DNA from: Gammaproteobacteria bacterium
GTDB lineage: Bacteria > Pseudomonadota > Gammaproteobacteria > Nevskiales > Nevskiaceae
Reading direction: 5' to 3'
Assembly: GCA_022599775.1 (NCBI GenBank)
Contig: JAHZLQ010000074.1
Location: 1 to 64,000 of the forward strand
Length of the DNA stretch: 64,000 nucleotides
Below are positions 47,858 through 55,931 of the stretch, one piece after another (the stretch's first letter is position 1; each line of letters opens with the position of its first letter). The translations under genes and the position numbers were made by a program. The notes under the pieces are model-generated. The model was not told the DNA's origin, did no database searches, and saw nothing but the letters and a program-made list of their open reading frames with translations.

Positions 47858-47923
47858 ACCCGGCTGAATTGACGGAATAGCCCACAAACTCTAGGATCGC
47901 CGGGCCTTTTCTCCCCCGCTCCC

Positions 47924-48892
47924 ATGGAACTCAAAGCGATACTCTCGCCGATCGCGGATGACCTTCGCTGCGTCGATGATCTGATCCGTCAAAGACTGAC
48001 GTCAGAAGTGGCGTTGATCAATGAAATGGGCAACTACATCGTCAACGCGGGCGGTAAGCGCATGCGCCCGGCGCTGCTGGTACTGACAGCGCGGGCCTTT
48101 GGCTGCCAGACGGCCGAACCTCACCTGCTGGCGGCGGTGATCGAATTCATTCATACCTCGACGCTGCTGCATGACGATGTCGTCGACGAATCGGTGCTAC
48201 GCCGAGGCCGGGAGACCGCCAACGCAGTCTGGGGCAACTCCGGCGCCGTGCTGTCCGGCGATTTTCTGTACAGCCGCAGTTTTCAGATGATGGTCGAAAC
48301 CGGTCGCATGGAAGTCATGCAGGTTCTGGCCGACGCGACCAACGCGATCGCCGAGGGCGAGGTCCTGCAGCTGCTGAACATCGGCGACCCCGATGTCGAT
48401 GAGGCCCGCTATCTGCGCGTGATCGAACTCAAGACCGCCCGTCTGTTTCAGGCTGCGGCCGAACTGGGGGCGATCTGCGCTGACCAGCCGCCCGCAGTGC
48501 GAAAACAGGCCGCCGAGTTCGGCCACTGGCTGGGCATGGCGTTCCAGATGGTCGACGATCTGCTCGACTACACTGCCCCGCCCGAGATCAGCGGCAAGAA
48601 TATCGGCACCGACCTGGCGGAAGGCAAGCCCACCCTACCCTTGATTCATGCAATGCGGCACGGCAGCGAAGCACAGTCCGGCATGATTCGGGAAGCCATT
48701 CGCAACGGACAGCTCGAACGACTCGCCGAGGTGCTCAAGGTCGTTGAATCCACACAGGCGATCCACTACACTGCCGCGCTCGCTGCCAGCCACGCCGACA
48801 AGGCGCACGCGGCGGTGACCGGAATTCCCGATTCTCCCTACAAGGAGACGATGCTGGCGCTGACGCGCTTCGCGGTCGAGCGGGACCGCTGA
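47924..48892 (+). CDS. ispB: Octaprenyl/polyprenyl diphosphate synthase
   Basis: A 322-residue trans-prenyltransferase with the two aspartate-rich motifs LLHDDVVD and MVDDLLDY, GGKRMRPAL near the N-terminus, and GEVLQL and GKNIGTDLAEGKPTLP. It makes the side chain of ubiquinone from IPP and FPP. Divergent position from rplU-rpmA is typical for ispB in gammaproteobacteria. The exact chain length made cannot be read from sequence by eye. Confidence 0.95.
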   Translation: MELKAILSPIADDLRCVDDLIRQRLTSEVALINEMGNYIVNAGGKRMRPALLVLTARAFGCQTAEPHLLAAVIEFIHTSTLLHDDVVDESVLRRGRETANAVWGNSGAVLSGDFLYSRSFQMMVETGRMEVMQVLADATNAIAEGEVLQLLNIGDPDVDEARYLRVIELKTARLFQAAAELGAICADQPPAVRKQAAEFGHWLGMAFQMVDDLLDYTAPPEISGKNIGTDLAEGKPTLPLIHAMRHGSEAQSGMIREAIRNGQLERLAEVLKVVESTQAIHYTAALAASHADKAHAAVTGIPDSPYKETMLALTRFAVERDR

Positions 48893-48938
48893 AAGACCGG
48901 CGGAATCAGCGTTGCAGATTCAGTCTAAGTAGCAGATG

Positions 48939-49015
48939 CGGGGTGTAGCTCAGCTTGGTAGAGCGCTTGCTTCGGGAGTAAGAGGTCGCAGGTTCGAATC
49001 CTGTCACCCCGACCA
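48939..49015 (+). tRNA. tRNA-Pro (anticodon CGG)
   Basis: A full cloverleaf: acceptor CGGGGTG pairs with CACCCCG, D-arm GCTC/GAGC, anticodon stem CTTGC/GTAAG with loop TTCGGGA (anticodon CGG), T-loop TTCGAAT, discriminator A and encoded CCA. 77 bases. It follows ispB by 46 bases and is followed by a hairpin terminator (49041-49066). Confidence 0.96.
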
Positions 49016-49288
49016 ATAAAATCAGGATTGTTCCTATCGAAAAGGCCAGCGAATCCGCTGGCCTTTGTCGTTTGTTCCGCCGAACGGGTCCAGAATGCAT
49101 AGGCACAACGCCATCGGCGTACCGAGCCGATCTCGATCTCACCGACGCAACCGGCTCCCGTCCGCGTCAAGGCGCTCATCCGCCGCTTTTCCGTGCGCAG
49201 AGCACAGCCAGTAGCAAACTCGCGCGGCGGTCGCAGACATCCGCCCGCTCTTACCTGAGCGGAGCGAACGGATGCTTCAACGGCTCGA
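49016..49288. other. Spacer after tRNA-Pro
   Basis: Apart from the terminator at 49041-49066 I see no gene or clear signal. Open frames crossing the tRNA are shadows of its conserved T-arm. Confidence 0.6.
49041..49066 (+). terminator. Intrinsic terminator after tRNA-Pro
   Basis: AAAGGCCAGCG (49041-49051) pairs perfectly with CGCTGGCCTTT (49056-49066) around AATC. It lies 26 bases after the tRNA CCA end. Confidence 0.85.
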
Positions 49289-49804
49289 TCAAGGCTCGAC
49301 TTGGACGACTGGTGCGGTGCGACCCATGGACGCAAGTCTGCGAGACAGTCTGAACGCGTACGTTTCCACGGCGCGCCAATCCCAGTCGGATGCTGCGCCC
49401 AGTTCCGGGTATCGACGTTCACGTGACCGGGCGCGAGATTCGGAATTGACGGCGACTCTGCACTGAAATGTGTTGGGCGGTGTGCAGTAAATGTGAAGGC
49501 GGATGATGCCCCAGCCGCTCAGCGAATATCGGAACGACTTGCCATTCCGGGGCGGATCAAACCTGAGCTTTCGTTCCAGAACCTGCCCCTTCATCGACGG
49601 ATACCAGAATCCGAAAGCGTAGTTGCGAATACCCGTGTCTGCACAGAGCACGGCCTTCGCTTGAATCTCCGCCGCGGACGCAAAGTGTTGCAGCGGTTCC
49701 TCGAGCTCCGATTCGCAGGCCGTCACCACGGGACTCTCCGCCTGATACGCGCCTGCAGCCAGGACGCCGAAGTCGGAGACGGTGATGATGGTGGCAAGCG
49801 TCAC
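49289..49804 (-). CDS. Hypothetical protein
   Basis: A possible 171-residue soluble protein with no family I can name with certainty. The second half (SLSGWGIIRLHIYC, CRVAVNSESRARS, YPELGAASDWDWRAVETYAFRL) is aromatic-rich and resembles uncharacterised proteobacterial proteins with a VNSxxRA...WDW pattern. There is no signal peptide. GTG 49804 with AAGGGA six bases upstream is the preferred start; an in-frame ATG at 49882 would add 26 weak residues. It lies between tRNA-Pro and pgl. Codon use looks coding, but the call needs homologues. Confidence 0.6.
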   Translation of the reverse strand: MTLATIITVSDFGVLAAGAYQAESPVVTACESELEEPLQHFASAAEIQAKAVLCADTGIRNYAFGFWYPSMKGQVLERKLRFDPPRNGKSFRYSLSGWGIIRLHIYCTPPNTFQCRVAVNSESRARSRERRYPELGAASDWDWRAVETYAFRLSRRLASMGRTAPVVQVEP

Positions 49805-49885
49805 TGAGCATCCCTTGCGGTTGCGGTGTGTGTGCCCCATTGGGGGTGACTGAGGTGCGGAGGCAATGGTCCAATCATGCAAGGC

Positions 49886-50581
49886 CTAGCTCAACCAGAC
49901 ATCCAGCGGAACCTTGTTCTGGCGAAGAACGGCCCGAATCGGCATGTCCTCGATCGGCCCCGGCGCCAGCGCGGACCGGTAAACCGCCTCCTTGGCGGCC
50001 CCGCCAATCTGCAGGACCAGCAACCGACTGTCGAGCAGACCGTTCAATGTCAGTGACATGCGTTGATGCGGCGCCGCCGGCGGCGTGACGGCGAGGCACA
50101 GATCGTCACTGCTCATGCCAACCGAAAGCTCGGAAGCGCCCGGGAACAGCGAGGCCGTATGTCCGTCTTCCCCCATTCCCAGCAGGATCACGTCGAACGG
50201 ACGCGGCAGCGCTGCCAACGCCGCTTCGCACTCGGCCTGACCGGCGTAGGCATCCGGCGCCTCATTCTTCATCGGCACGAAGCGGGCCGCCGCTGCCGGT
50301 CCGGTCAACAGATGCTCGCGAATCAGGCGACTATTGCTGTCAGCGTGGTCCGGCGACACCCAACGCTCGTCGACTTGCGCAACCACCAGCTTGTCCCACT
50401 CGATCGCATGACCGCGCAGCGCGTCGAATACCGCCGCTGGCGAACGCCCCCCGGAAACGGCCAGCAGCGCCGTATCCCGCGCCGTGATCGCCTGCTGCAG
50501 GCACGCGGCGACTGAAGCGGCGAGTGCTACAGCAGTTTGTGCTGCCGTGTCATGCCTAAATTCTCGGATCGTCGACGCCAT
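49886..50581 (-). CDS. pgl: 6-phosphogluconolactonase
   Basis: A 231-residue DevB-type lactonase with LLAVSGGRSPAAVFDAL (phosphate loop), VAQVDERWVSPDHADSNSRLI and the catalytic region ILLGMGEDGHTASLFPG. It hydrolyses 6-phosphogluconolactone in the oxidative pentose phosphate and Entner-Doudoroff routes. zwf and edd are not in the window. It is transcribed away from tRNA-Arg. Confidence 0.94.
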   Translation of the reverse strand: MASTIREFRHDTAAQTAVALAASVAACLQQAITARDTALLAVSGGRSPAAVFDALRGHAIEWDKLVVAQVDERWVSPDHADSNSRLIREHLLTGPAAAARFVPMKNEAPDAYAGQAECEAALAALPRPFDVILLGMGEDGHTASLFPGASELSVGMSSDDLCLAVTPPAAPHQRMSLTLNGLLDSRLLVLQIGGAAKEAVYRSALAPGPIEDMPIRAVLRQNKVPLDVWLS

Positions 50582-50673
50582 TCCGCAGTCTTTCCAGGTT
50601 CAGGAGTTTCTACAGTAACCCGCGAAGGTAAGCAGCACTTCGTGACCCCGAGCGCGATTGATTACCAAAAGAC

Positions 50674-50702
50674 TATCACCCGGAAAAAAACGTCTCTATA
50701 AT
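50674..50702 (+). promoter_or_regulatory. Sigma-70 promoter of tRNA-Arg
   Basis: A perfect TATAAT at 50697-50702 with a poor -35 (TATCAC at 50674-50679) 17 bases upstream. A GC-rich discriminator (GCGCGACC) follows, as expected for a stringently controlled stable-RNA promoter. The tRNA begins 38 bases later. Confidence 0.7.
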
Positions 50703-50740
50703 GCGCGACCTCGCTGCCCGGGTCGGGCCGCGAAGACAAT

Positions 50741-50817
50741 GCGCCCGTAGCTCAGTTGGATAGAGCACCAGGCTACGAACTTGGGGGTCGGTGGTTCGAA
50801 TCCATCCGGGCGCGCCA
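50741..50817 (+). tRNA. tRNA-Arg (anticodon ACG)
   Basis: Acceptor GCGCCCG pairs with CGGGCGC, D-arm GCTC/GAGC, anticodon stem CCAGG/CTTGG with loop CTACGAA (anticodon ACG, read as ICG), T-loop TTCGAAT, discriminator G and encoded CCA. 77 bases. Accessory DNA starts immediately downstream, so its 3' end is the likely attachment site. Confidence 0.96.
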
Positions 50818-50837
50818 AATTAAAGCTTTGTAAAAGC

Positions 50838-50875
50838 AAAGGGTTGCGGATTATTCCGCGACCCTTTTTGCTTTG
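50838..50875 (+). terminator. Intrinsic terminator after tRNA-Arg
   Basis: AAAGGGTTGCGG pairs with CCGCGACCCTTT, with one G-U pair, around ATTATT, and a T-tract follows. It lies ~22 bases after the tRNA CCA. Confidence 0.85.
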
Positions 50876-50890
50876 GTCCTTAAGGTGCTT

Positions 50891-50927
50891 TGGGCACATG
50901 TGCCCATCTGTGCCTATCCTGTGCCCA
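50891..50927. repeat. TGTGCCCA repeat cluster with a 16-bp palindrome
   Basis: TGGGCACATGTGCCCA (50891-50906) is a perfect 16-base palindrome. Two more direct copies follow at 50909-50916 (TGTGCCTA) and 50920-50927 (TGTGCCCA), so starts are 10-11 bases apart, one helical turn. It lies 74 bases after tRNA-Arg. It could be arm-type integrase sites or an operator array. Confidence 0.6.
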
Positions 50928-51085
50928 GTTACTGCCCTCACAGCCTAGAGCCCGGAGGCTGCTCTCAGCCCGAAGTAGCTGGTCGCGAGCGGCCGCTTTA
51001 CCGTCGTCAAGAATCACCTCCAAAGTGAGCTTAGTCGAAGCTTGGTCAGCGGCGCTGGACGGAGTCTGCAAAGCTGCGGCAATGT

Positions 51086-51217
51086 TTATGTGTCGGCAGA
51101 CGATGCCGCGTCTGTCTGCATTTTCGGGCGTTCGTACACCCATACCTCCGTCCCCAACTCGCCGAAATAATAAACGAGGTTGTAGGTGAAAGAGTCGTAG
51201 TTGTCGATGACGAGGCT
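51086..51217 (-). pseudogene. trpG/pabA N-terminal fragment
   Basis: Read on the minus strand, about 44 codons begin [20 protein letters not shown], nearly the universal N-terminus of anthranilate/aminodeoxychorismate synthase glutamine amidotransferase. They continue [12 protein letters not shown] and hit TAA after ~20 further residues. No proper ATG, catalytic cysteine or histidine region exists here, so it is a truncated copy carried into the island junction. Confidence 0.75.
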
Positions 51218-51483
51218 ACTTACGACAGCAGCATCGCCGCAACACCGATCATGTTCCCAAACCCGCTCTGCCGCCGTTGGCGAGTGCTCCGGATTATCCG
51301 TCCTATCGCCCCGAATACACGCCCCAGCAGATCGGGTTCGCTCCGCTTTCGATGTAGCATGTGACGCTAGGGAAAAGACAACCCATCGGGTTGCCGGGCA
51401 TAGTTCTCGCTCTCCACTCGATCTTTGGGCGGTGGGTCGCGCAGGTCCAATGAACCGCGGAGGCAGGCGGCACTGCATGTCGT

Positions 51484-52662
51484 ATGAATGACACTGTTCA
51501 ACCGCCAGTCGCGGCAGCCACTTTGCCATCGATTGACGACGCCGCGCCTACGGACGAGGGCGGTGCCATTGCGCGCATCGGCTTCAACTACCAAGACGAA
51601 ATCGCTGCCGGACTGCTGGTCGAAATGCTCGGCAAGCCGACGCTTCTCCGGGTGCATTGCGAAACCCACGACGATATCGTGGTCATCTGGTCGACCGCCG
51701 ATCCGACCTTGAACGCTGTCGAATTTGTGCAGGTGAAAGGCGGAGAGCCGGACAAGCTATGGTCGGTCGCCGATCTGTGCCAGCGGAAGAAGGCGGCGCC
51801 TGGCACGTCCATTTTCGAGCAATCGCTGTGCCGTGATCGGCACCTCGAATCGGCGACGTTCCGGATTATCACGCTGCGCCCAGTGGTCAGCGACCTCAAA
51901 ATGCTGACATATCCCCGGCAGTCGCCCGGGCGCGCACCCACCGAAGCGGATTTTGTCGCCCTGCTGGCGCAGCTGGAGCAGCGCTGCCCCGGCGTGAAAT
52001 CAGCGAAAGACCACGGGGCCGCCCACTGGTTGGAGCGTTGCCATTGGGATCCACGCGACAGCGAGCGCGCCGTCCGCGACGCCAACCTGCTCGGCCTGAT
52101 CCGGCTGAGCGCACAGGAGGGGCGGACGCTTTTGCCGGAGCAGGCGGAGGCCATATTGCGAGACCTGCGCGACATGGCAAAGGCCGCAGGCGCCGCCAAG
52201 TGGAAGCCGGACGCTAAAAAGAAGATGATCTGCCGCGACTCACTGCGCGCTTGGTGGGAACAGCGTTTCGAGCAGATGCAAAGTGGAGTCAGCGTGGCGT
52301 CCGGCGGCAAACTCGCCATCAAGATGAAAGAAGCCAACCTATCGCAGGCGCCAATCGATCTCGCATCGGAAATGCGTCGCCTCTATGCAGCCGAGGCGCG
52401 GACGCCCCGCTACATGCAAGCCGACGAGGCCGAGCAGATGCGGCGTCGGGTTCTGGCCGAAGCCATGTCGCTGCAGGCCGAGCTTGTCGCCGGTGATCTC
52501 GCCCTCGATGGCGAGCAATTCCATGCCCTGTGCCTCCAGCGCATGGACGCGATCAATGCCGCTCGGGCGCCGGGCGCCGAAGACCACCGGGCGCTTGTGC
52601 ATGGGTGCATGTACGACATCACCGACCGCTGCTTTCTGCGCTTCGTCAAGAGCAGTCCATGA
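51484..52662 (+). CDS. ABC-3C/Lamassu-type effector with N-terminal Cap4-like (DUF4297) endonuclease domain
   Basis: A 392-residue protein. Residues ~27-190 match the dsDNA nuclease domain of Cap4/DUF4297: [17 protein letters not shown], then E60, D63-D64 and the PD-(D/E)XK core ending Q83-V84-K85-G-G. The remainder (about 190-392) is helical and unnamed. It is first in a three-gene operon with ATGA overlaps, followed by a middle component and an SMC-like ATPase. This is the layout of ABC-three-component systems, of which Lamassu with a Cap4 nuclease is the known antiviral example. The nuclease would cut DNA once the ATPase senses invasion. The domain call is strong; antiphage action is inferred. 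Confidence 0.83.
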   Translation: MNDTVQPPVAAATLPSIDDAAPTDEGGAIARIGFNYQDEIAAGLLVEMLGKPTLLRVHCETHDDIVVIWSTADPTLNAVEFVQVKGGEPDKLWSVADLCQRKKAAPGTSIFEQSLCRDRHLESATFRIITLRPVVSDLKMLTYPRQSPGRAPTEADFVALLAQLEQRCPGVKSAKDHGAAHWLERCHWDPRDSERAVRDANLLGLIRLSAQEGRTLLPEQAEAILRDLRDMAKAAGAAKWKPDAKKKMICRDSLRAWWEQRFEQMQSGVSVASGGKLAIKMKEANLSQAPIDLASEMRRLYAAEARTPRYMQADEAEQMRRRVLAEAMSLQAELVAGDLALDGEQFHALCLQRMDAINAARAPGAEDHRALVHGCMYDITDRCFLRFVKSSP

Positions 52663-53219
52663 AATCCATCAAGCACATCGGATTTCGGCCTGCCAGCCTA
52701 CCGCTGTCAGCCGACGATATCGTGGAGTTCCACGCTGCGCGCTTGCTGCTGCTGATGAAGGTTTGTGGCACTGCCAACCGCCTCGACAGCTTGACTAAGA
52801 TGGCCAAGCTGGACTTCTTCGTGCGCTATCCGGAATTCTTCGAAGTGGCCCGAGCCGCTACCACTGGCACTGATGCGCCGGCAGCAGTAGGGACCGATGT
52901 GGTCGAATCGGCGATGGTCCGGCACCACTATGGCCCTTGGGATAAGCGCTACTACCACATACTCGCGTATCTAGAAGCCAATCGCTTAATAACCGTCACC
53001 AAGCACCAGAGTTCCTATCGCATTGCGCTGACCGACTTGGGTATTGAGCGCGCCAATTTGCTTGTGGCGCGGCCGTCGTTTGCGACGCTGATCGAGCGCA
53101 TGCGCGAGATCAAGAAAACCTTCGGTGCCAAGTCCGGGACGTACCTGAAGGAGCTGATCTACCGCCTGTTCGACGAAGAAGTCGGCCAGCGGCCAATGGG
53201 ACAGATGATCCGCAAATGA
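52659..53219 (+). CDS. ABC-3C middle component (LmuC-like)
   Basis: A 186-residue mostly helical protein with a winged-helix-like C-terminal half (YYHILAYLEANRLITVTKHQSSYRIALTDLGIERANLL). In known ABC-3C/Lamassu systems a small middle component bridges effector and ATPase. This one has the right size, position and overlaps: ATGA with the nuclease gene before it and ATGA with the ATPase gene after it. No enzymatic motif is visible. The call rests mainly on context plus the AAKLDFFVRYPEF-like segment (KMAKLDFFVRYPEF) common in such components. Confidence 0.75.
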   Translation: MKSIKHIGFRPASLPLSADDIVEFHAARLLLLMKVCGTANRLDSLTKMAKLDFFVRYPEFFEVARAATTGTDAPAAVGTDVVESAMVRHHYGPWDKRYYHILAYLEANRLITVTKHQSSYRIALTDLGIERANLLVARPSFATLIERMREIKKTFGAKSGTYLKELIYRLFDEEVGQRPMGQMIRK

Positions 53220-55129
53220 GCCGACCTTACCTTTCCATTGATCGATTGACGCGAAAGCTGGCAGCTGGCGGCAGCGAAGAGCTGAAGTTTCTGCCCGGCG
53301 TCAACGTATTTGTCGGCCGTCCCAATACCGGCAAGACACAGTGGCTGCGCACGCTCGACTATCTGCTGGGCGATCCTGACGAAAATCCGTTCGCCGGGGC
53401 CGAAGATGCGGGGCTCGCCGACAAATACGACTCCGCCGGCGTCGAACTGGTGTTGGGCGAAGAGCGAGTGTGGGTCGAACGCCGCTGGCGTGAAGCCGGC
53501 GCCAAGACCAAGATCTTTGTCGGCGACGAGGGTATGACGCCCACTGAATTCCGGCATTGGCTGATGGCCAAGCTCGGCATGCCAATCGTTAATTTTCCCA
53601 AAGGTAATCCGATGTCGGGCCAGACTTGGCCTGAGCTGAGCTTCAGGACCCTGTTGCGTCATATTTATCGCCAGCAACGGTTCTGGACCGGCCTTGCCGA
53701 CAAACAGACAGAAAGTGAACAGCACGCCAGCCTGCTTCAGTTCCTCGGGCTTGCCGAGCGCATTTTTACTCCTGAATTCGGGAAGCTCATCGAACTGAAG
53801 ATGAAGGTCGAGCAGCTGAAGGCCCGGCGTGATCAGTATGGGCAGACGCTCGATGAACTTGCCCAGGGGGTGTTGTCGGAGCCTGACCGGACGGTCGGTT
53901 TGAGCGAGGCCACGATCGAGATTGCCAACCGCCGCATCGTCGAGCAGATCGGGGCGCTGCGCGAGCGGCGAAATGGCCATCTGACCCAGGTGCGGGACCG
54001 GACGCTGTCCGCTCCCCAGCGCGGGCGAGCAGAAGAACTCAGTGAGACGCGCGCCCAAGCTCTGGCTCTGCTTGAAGAGCTGCAGCGCAAGCAGCAATCA
54101 GCAGTGGAGCGATCCACCGAACTCGAATCCTACCGGTCCGGGCTGGCCAAGGAACTGGATCGAATCACACGCGCCGAGGAGGCCGGCGAGGTGTTCGCGG
54201 ATCTCAAGATCACGCATTGTCCTGCCTGCGACCAGCCGGTCGCCGAGGTGGCGCTGCCTTCAGATGAATGTTTTCTCTGCCACCAGTCGCTCCCCGACGA
54301 GCCGATGATTCAGGAGCTGGGGGCCGTACGGCTGCGCTTTGAATCCGGCCGCCTGAACAGCGAAATGCGGGAAGCAGAAGACCTGATCGGCGTGCTGAGG
54401 CGTGACACGAAAAAGCTCATGGCCTCGATCGCCTCTACCAACGAGCAACTGCATCGGCTAGAAGCGGAGTTGGCGCCGGCCCGGCAGGCGGTAGCGGCGC
54501 TGGCGCAGGAAGAGGTCAGCGCCATTGACATGGAGCTGGGCGAACTGAGCGAGCGGCAGCGGCAGCTGGGCCGCATTGCGTCCGCGCTTCAGGTCGGCAA
54601 CGCCCTGACCGAGCAGATCGCCGAGTTGGAGCGGCAAATCGCGCCACTGCAGGGCCAAGTCGACGAAGCTATGCGCGGTACGGATTTCGAGGCGGCCGCC
54701 GAGCAGTTGGCAGACGGCATGAACGCCTACCTGACCGCGATCAATGTGCTGCGCCCGGGCGCCTGGGTGCACAGCCCGGTGTTCGTCGACATCACCCGTT
54801 CCAGCGTGACCATGCGGGTTGGATCGCGGCGCTGGGACAAAGCGCTCGGCGGTACCGACAGCCTATATTTCTTGATGGCCTACCACTATGGACTGATGAG
54901 TTTGTCCCACCGGCCATCAAGCCACTATCCCGGCCTGTCGATCATCGACGTCCCTGGCGAATTTGCGGGCGAGGCTGTTGCTGACAAGGAGAACTTCATC
55001 GTTCAACCGTTTATCGATTTGCTGTCGCGTGATGAATATCACGGTGCCCAGCTGATCATCACCGGCGCTTCTTTCGCCGGCCTCGCCGACGCTCATCGCC
55101 AACTACTGACGGAGGTATACGTTGCATAG
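53216..55129 (+). CDS. ABC-3C SMC/Rad50-like ATPase (LmuB-like)
   Basis: A 637-residue ABC ATPase split by a coiled coil. Walker A is GRPNTGKT (34-41). The signature region is GGTDSLYFLMAYHYG (from 545). Walker B is LSIIDVPGE with D578 and E582. Residues ~195-500 are coiled coil interrupted by two CxxC pairs (C335/C338 and C352/C355), a likely zinc-binding hook. The N-terminal PGVNVFVGRPNTGKTQWLR and PELSFRTLLRHIYRQQRFW are typical of the ABC-3C ATPase group. It would bind DNA ends or structures and license the nuclease. Its start overlaps the middle component stop. Confidence 0.87.
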   Translation: MSRPYLSIDRLTRKLAAGGSEELKFLPGVNVFVGRPNTGKTQWLRTLDYLLGDPDENPFAGAEDAGLADKYDSAGVELVLGEERVWVERRWREAGAKTKIFVGDEGMTPTEFRHWLMAKLGMPIVNFPKGNPMSGQTWPELSFRTLLRHIYRQQRFWTGLADKQTESEQHASLLQFLGLAERIFTPEFGKLIELKMKVEQLKARRDQYGQTLDELAQGVLSEPDRTVGLSEATIEIANRRIVEQIGALRERRNGHLTQVRDRTLSAPQRGRAEELSETRAQALALLEELQRKQQSAVERSTELESYRSGLAKELDRITRAEEAGEVFADLKITHCPACDQPVAEVALPSDECFLCHQSLPDEPMIQELGAVRLRFESGRLNSEMREAEDLIGVLRRDTKKLMASIASTNEQLHRLEAELAPARQAVAALAQEEVSAIDMELGELSERQRQLGRIASALQVGNALTEQIAELERQIAPLQGQVDEAMRGTDFEAAAEQLADGMNAYLTAINVLRPGAWVHSPVFVDITRSSVTMRVGSRRWDKALGGTDSLYFLMAYHYGLMSLSHRPSSHYPGLSIIDVPGEFAGEAVADKENFIVQPFIDLLSRDEYHGAQLIITGASFAGLADAHRQLLTEVYVA

Positions 55130-55335
55130 GGTGTTATCAAAACGTAGGTTGAAGTGAGCTAGCGATCCCAACACTCGATAGTCACGGATCGCGAATGCGT
55201 TCGGCTTCGCAACGCTCAGCACCAACCAATGAGAACCGGTGAATGACCGCTTTGCAGCACCTCAATCGCGCTAGCCGATGACCGCAATTGGCACTCTCCT
55301 GACGCTCAGAATGCTCGAAAGCACTACTCGAAGTT

Positions 55336-55539
55336 CTATTCGGCGCGGTACTCGAATAGTTCTCCGATCTCGCATTCGAATAGCGCGCAGAGCTTATCGA
55401 CCGCATCAAGATCAATTCGAGTCGCCTCCTCTCTGTAGAGCAACCCCACGGTATTTCGGTGCAAGCCCGTTTCACGGGCCACTTGCGCGATATTCATCTT
55501 TCGCTCGCCCATCAATCGCGAAAGGTGGCACCTAATCAT
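55336..55539 (-). CDS. Small Cro/CI-type HTH repressor
   Basis: A 67-residue protein that is essentially one HTH_26/XRE domain: IRCHLSRLMGERKMNIAQVARETGLHRNTVGLLY, then DLDAVDKLCALFECEIGELFEY. TAGGAG seven bases before ATG 55539 fixes the start. It is divergent from an excisionase-like gene and integrase gene. Three related 17-base operators lie in the shared intergenic region, so it probably represses the integration operon as a phage-type switch protein. Confidence 0.85.
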   Translation of the reverse strand: MIRCHLSRLMGERKMNIAQVARETGLHRNTVGLLYREEATRIDLDAVDKLCALFECEIGELFEYRAE

Positions 55540-55560
55540 CGGTCACTCCTAATGTCGAAA

Positions 55561-55669
55561 TGTCGTCCTGAACGACAATTTGCCATTGACAATGATATTT
55601 TGCCTGCTAGAATGTCACTCAGGATGACATTATGGCCTGCAGAGCGACTAAACGTCGCTCAGGATGTCA
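55561..55669. promoter_or_regulatory. Three-operator switch region
   Basis: Three copies of an imperfect 17-base palindrome lie between the divergent genes: 55561-55577 (TGTCGTCCTGAACGACA), 55613-55629 and 55653-55669 (both as the inverted form, core CTCAGGATG). The consensus is TGTCRTCCTGARYGACA. Site starts are 52 and 40 bases apart. The plus-strand promoter (55586-55613) lies between sites 1 and 2, with its -10 touching site 2. Confidence 0.78.
55586..55613 (+). promoter_or_regulatory. Sigma-70 promoter of the xis-int operon
   Basis: TTGACA (55586-55591), a 16-base spacer and TAGAAT (55608-55613). Transcription would start near 55620, inside operator 2, so a bound repressor would block it. 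Confidence 0.8.
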
Positions 55670-55688
55670 GGTCTGAAAGGGGTGTGCA

Positions 55689-55931
55689 ATGGCAAATGCA
55701 GCGACATATTTGACGACGGACGAACTCTCCGCTCGCATCAAATACGACTCACGGACGATTCGTGAGCGGTTGAAGGACAGCGTCCTACTGGAAGGTCGTC
55801 ACTATTTCCGGCCATTCAATGGCAGAAAGATTCTGTACGTATGGGAAACCATCGAACAGGACATGACGGCGTCATCCCGTCTGCTCGCGCCTCTGGTCCC
55901 CAATGCCGTGGGAGTGGAAAGCCATGGGTAA
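55689..55931 (+). CDS. HTH/excisionase-like protein
   Basis: An 80-residue protein with a MerR/Xis-like winged helix: YLTTDELSARIKYDSRTIRERLKDSVLLEGRHYFRPFNGRKILYVW. Small proteins of this kind direct excision or regulate the integrase of mobile elements. It follows the triple-operator promoter, with GAAAGGGG before ATG 55689, and overlaps the start of the integrase gene by eight bases, so both are expressed together. Confidence 0.78.
   Translation: MANAATYLTTDELSARIKYDSRTIRERLKDSVLLEGRHYFRPFNGRKILYVWETIEQDMTASSRLLAPLVPNAVGVESHG

Larger units (their letters stand above)
50818..51483. other. Gene-poor junction between tRNA-Arg and the defence operon
   Basis: These 666 bases hold a tRNA terminator (50838-50875), TGTGCCCA repeats (50891-50927) and a trpG fragment (51086-51217, minus strand). 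No intact gene is apparent. The rest (51218-51483) should contain the promoter of the ABC-3C operon, but no clear -35/-10 is visible. The region looks like an island boundary built of leftover pieces. Confidence 0.65.

Noticed and set aside
48906..49422. Minus-strand frames containing GVTGFEPAT-like peptides across tRNA-Pro
   Set aside because: These are the well-known false proteins translated from the conserved tRNA T-arm.
50880..51143. An 87-codon minus-strand frame after tRNA-Arg
   Set aside because: It overlaps both the TGTGCCCA repeats and the trpG fragment and has no recognisable domain. It may be the tail of a lost gene, but that cannot be shown.
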